Of a stretch of DNA of 64,000 nucleotides, positions 61,816 to 64,000 are shown in pieces. The first letter of the stretch is position 1. Every line of letters starts with the position of its first letter. Under the pieces are notes generated by a model. The model was not told the origin of the DNA. It ran no database searches and saw nothing but the letters and a program-made list of their open reading frames with translations. The translations under genes were made by a program, and so were the position numbers. Origin of the DNA: Flavobacterium endoglycinae (GTDB taxonomy: Bacteria > Bacteroidota > Bacteroidia > Flavobacteriales > Flavobacteriaceae); contig NZ_CP071448.1 in NCBI RefSeq assembly GCF_017352115.1, positions 1,821,001 through 1,885,000 of the forward strand, written 5' to 3'.

Positions 61816-63138
61816 ATGAAAAATTCAATAATGATGTTAAGTGCGGCACTAATGCTTGGCGGAACTGCTCATGCTCAAAAGGTAGCTTTTGAAGAATACA
61901 ATTTAGATAACGGCATGCATGTTATCCTGCATAACGATCCTTCGGCACCTGTAGTAATTACTTCTGTAATGTATCACGTGGGTTCAAAAGACGAACGTCC
62001 GGATCGTACGGGTTTTGCGCACTTTTTCGAGCATTTGTTATTTGAAGGCACACAAAATATCAAACGCGGCGAATGGATGAAAATCGTTACTGCAAACGGT
62101 GGTGTAAATAACGCTAATACATCTGATGATAGAACGTATTACTACGAAGTTTTCCCATCAAACAACTTAGAATTGGGTTTATGGATGGAATCTGAACGAT
62201 TAATGCATCCTATTATTAATAAAATTGGAGTTGAAACGCAGAATGAAGTCGTTAAAGAAGAAAAAAGAATGCGTTACGACAATCAGCCATACGGAAATAT
62301 TCTGCCTGAGGTGAAAAAGAATATGTTCAAAAATCATCCTTACCGCTGGACAACCATTGGTTCGATGAAGGATTTAGATGCCGCAACATTAGAAGAATTT
62401 CAGGCATTCAACAAAAAGTTTTATACACCAAATAATGCTGTTTTAGTAGTTGCCGGAGATTTCGACAAAACGAAAGCAAAAGAATGGATTCAGAAATATT
62501 TTGGTCCAATTCCGAAAGGCGAAGTCGTGAAGAAACAAACTTATACTGAAGAACCAATCACACAAACCATAAAAGCAACTTACGAAGACCCAAACATTCA
62601 AATTCCGATGGTTGTCGCTTCCTACAGAACGCCATCTATGAAAACCAGAGATGCAAGAGTTTTGGATTTGATTTCTTCTTATTTAAGTGATGGAAAAAGC
62701 TCTAAACTGTATAAGAAAATTGTAGACGACAAAAAAATGGCGCTTCAAATTGGCGCAGTTGGTTTTAGCCAGGAAGATTACGGAACTTATATTTTATACG
62801 GATTACCAATGGCGCCAAATACAACTGCCGACATTTTAAAAGAAATTGACGAAGAAATCGTAAAAATTCAAACCGATTTGATTTCTGAGAAAGATTACGA
62901 AAAATTACAAAACAAATTCGACAATAATTTTGTCAATGCCAATTCAAGCGTAGAAGGAATTGCCGAAAATCTAGCATCATACTACCTTTTGTATGGCGAT
63001 GTGAATTTAATAAATACCGAAATCGACATTTACCATTCTATTACCAGAGAAGAAATTAGAGAAGTTGCCAAGAAATATCTAAACCCTAATCAGCGATTAA
63101 TTTTAGATTATATTCCTTCTCCAAAGTCTCAAAACTAA
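61816..63138 (+). CDS. M16 zinc peptidase, active subunit
   Basis: The 440-residue protein has a signal peptide (GGTAHA, residues 15-20) and the inverted zinc motif HFFEH (His69, Glu72, His73), then NVNNANTSDDRTYYYE-like and EKRMRYDNQPYG segments of the M16 family. It probably degrades peptides in the periplasm. It is followed after 11 bp by a second M16 gene without the motif, as in two-subunit M16B enzymes. Confidence 0.9.
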   Translation: MKNSIMMLSAALMLGGTAHAQKVAFEEYNLDNGMHVILHNDPSAPVVITSVMYHVGSKDERPDRTGFAHFFEHLLFEGTQNIKRGEWMKIVTANGGVNNANTSDDRTYYYEVFPSNNLELGLWMESERLMHPIINKIGVETQNEVVKEEKRMRYDNQPYGNILPEVKKNMFKNHPYRWTTIGSMKDLDAATLEEFQAFNKKFYTPNNAVLVVAGDFDKTKAKEWIQKYFGPIPKGEVVKKQTYTEEPITQTIKATYEDPNIQIPMVVASYRTPSMKTRDARVLDLISSYLSDGKSSKLYKKIVDDKKMALQIGAVGFSQEDYGTYILYGLPMAPNTTADILKEIDEEIVKIQTDLISEKDYEKLQNKFDNNFVNANSSVEGIAENLASYYLLYGDVNLINTEIDIYHSITREEIREVAKKYLNPNQRLILDYIPSPKSQN

Positions 63139-63149
63139 GCCGTCGAATC

Positions 63150-64000
63150 ATGAAATATATACATACTTTTTTAATCCTTTTTTTCCTAACTGGAATTATG
63201 CAAGCACAAGATCGTCCACAACCAAAACCAGGAAACCCGCCAGTAGTCAACATCAAAAAGCCTCAGACTTTTGTTTTGGCAAATGGTATGAAAGTTTTAG
63301 TTGTTGAAAACCATAAATTACCTCGAGTAAGTTTCAACCTGACATTAGACAATGCTCCTTTTACCGAAGGAAACAAAAAAGGTGTCGACGAACTTACCAG
63401 CAGTTTAATTGGTAACGGAACCAAAAAAACATCAAAAGAAGCTTTTAATGAAGAAATTGACTTTTATGGAGCCAATATCAACTTTACTTCGCAAGGTGCT
63501 TTTGCCAGCTCGCTTTCTAAATACTCAGGCCGTGTTTTAGAACTTTTAGCAGAAGGCGCTTTACAGCCAAACTTCACGCAGACTGAATTTGACAAAGAAA
63601 AAGCTAAATTATTAGAAGGGCTTAAAGCCGATGAAAAAAGCGTTCCTGCAATCGCAAACCGAGTGGTCGACGTTTTAACTTTTGGAAGAAACCATCCATT
63701 AGGAGAATATCTTTCTGAAGAAACCGTGAAAAATGTCACACTTGCCGATGTTCAAAATAACTACAATACCTATTTTGTTCCAGAAAATGCTTATTTAGTA
63801 ATCATTGGAGATGTAAAACTAAAAGAAGTAAAACCGGCTGTAGAAAAACTTTTCAGCGGATGGAAAAAACAAGCAGCTCCAAAAAACAGCTATCCTGATC
63901 CGCAGAGAGCAGCAAATCTTCAAATTGATTTTGTAGATGTTCCAAATGCCGTTCAGTCTGAAATTGCTTTGGCCAATACCGTAAATTTACGAATGAGCGA
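63150..64000 (+). CDS. M16 peptidase, inactive partner subunit (partial)
   Basis: The frame begins at ATG 63150 with a signal peptide (KYIHTFLILFFLTGIMQAQ) and stays open to the window edge (283 codons seen). It has the M16 fold (FVLANGMKVLVVENHKLPRV, YFVPENAYLVIIGDVKLKEV), but the zinc motif position reads GVDELTSSL in place of HxxEH, so it cannot bind zinc there. In M16B heterodimers such a subunit supplies the substrate-binding Arg/Tyr pair to the active partner. Confidence 0.88.
   Translation, partial: MKYIHTFLILFFLTGIMQAQDRPQPKPGNPPVVNIKKPQTFVLANGMKVLVVENHKLPRVSFNLTLDNAPFTEGNKKGVDELTSSLIGNGTKKTSKEAFNEEIDFYGANINFTSQGAFASSLSKYSGRVLELLAEGALQPNFTQTEFDKEKAKLLEGLKADEKSVPAIANRVVDVLTFGRNHPLGEYLSEETVKNVTLADVQNNYNTYFVPENAYLVIIGDVKLKEVKPAVEKLFSGWKKQAAPKNSYPDPQRAANLQIDFVDVPNAVQSEIALANTVNLRMS

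Overview
The window looks like the chromosome of a Flavobacterium close to F. johnsoniae. The reasons are: low-GC DNA; promoters of the Bacteroidetes type (TTG, about 19 bp, TAnnTTTG); gliding and type IX secretion genes (gldJ, porU, porV) side by side; a SusC/SusD polysaccharide utilisation locus; and an L21 protein with an Ala/Lys-rich tail.

1 to about 9152 is the early region and one end of a Mu-like transposable prophage. Read from right to left it has the Mu order: phage end with repeats, repressor (toward the end), divergent Ner-like protein, MuA-type DDE transposase, MuB-type ATPase, a second P-loop ATPase, then a tightly packed run of small genes including a DUF3164 protein and tiny zinc-knuckle proteins. 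In this run, between two small genes, lies a 44-nt sequence that folds as a tRNA acceptor stem plus T-arm, with no D-arm or anticodon arm (1416-1459, minus strand). This is the most unusual element I found. The prophage end lies in a chromosomal gene whose 3' remnant stays open from about 9153 to 9674.

9780-19730 holds chromosomal genes: a WG-repeat protein; an alkylation-damage repair group (Ada-like methyltransferase, 2OG-Fe(II) oxygenase, solitary Ada zinc domain, AlkB); a Nudix-derived regulator; and two tandem transglutaminase-like proteins, the first of which has lost all three catalytic residues. Several palindromic repeat elements sit between these genes, including two homologous copies in opposite orientation around the oxygenase gene.

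19732-40565 is a beta-glucan utilisation locus. A minus-strand run encodes SusC, SusD, a surface glycan-binding lipoprotein, four GH30 enzymes of two lineages, GH5 with a CBM, GH16, an endonuclease/exonuclease/phosphatase-fold protein and GH3. A divergent gene encodes a membrane-spanning propeller/LuxR-type regulator. The GH16, GH30 and GH3 set suggests a mixed beta-1,3/beta-1,6-glucan such as laminarin or fungal wall glucan (inference).

40599-64000 holds core genes: murF, gldJ, porU, porV, cdd, pdhA, pdhC, an M1 aminopeptidase, a glycosyltransferase, miaE, an AsmA-family protein, an unknown membrane protein, rpmA, rplU and two M16 peptidase genes. The second M16 gene runs off the window.
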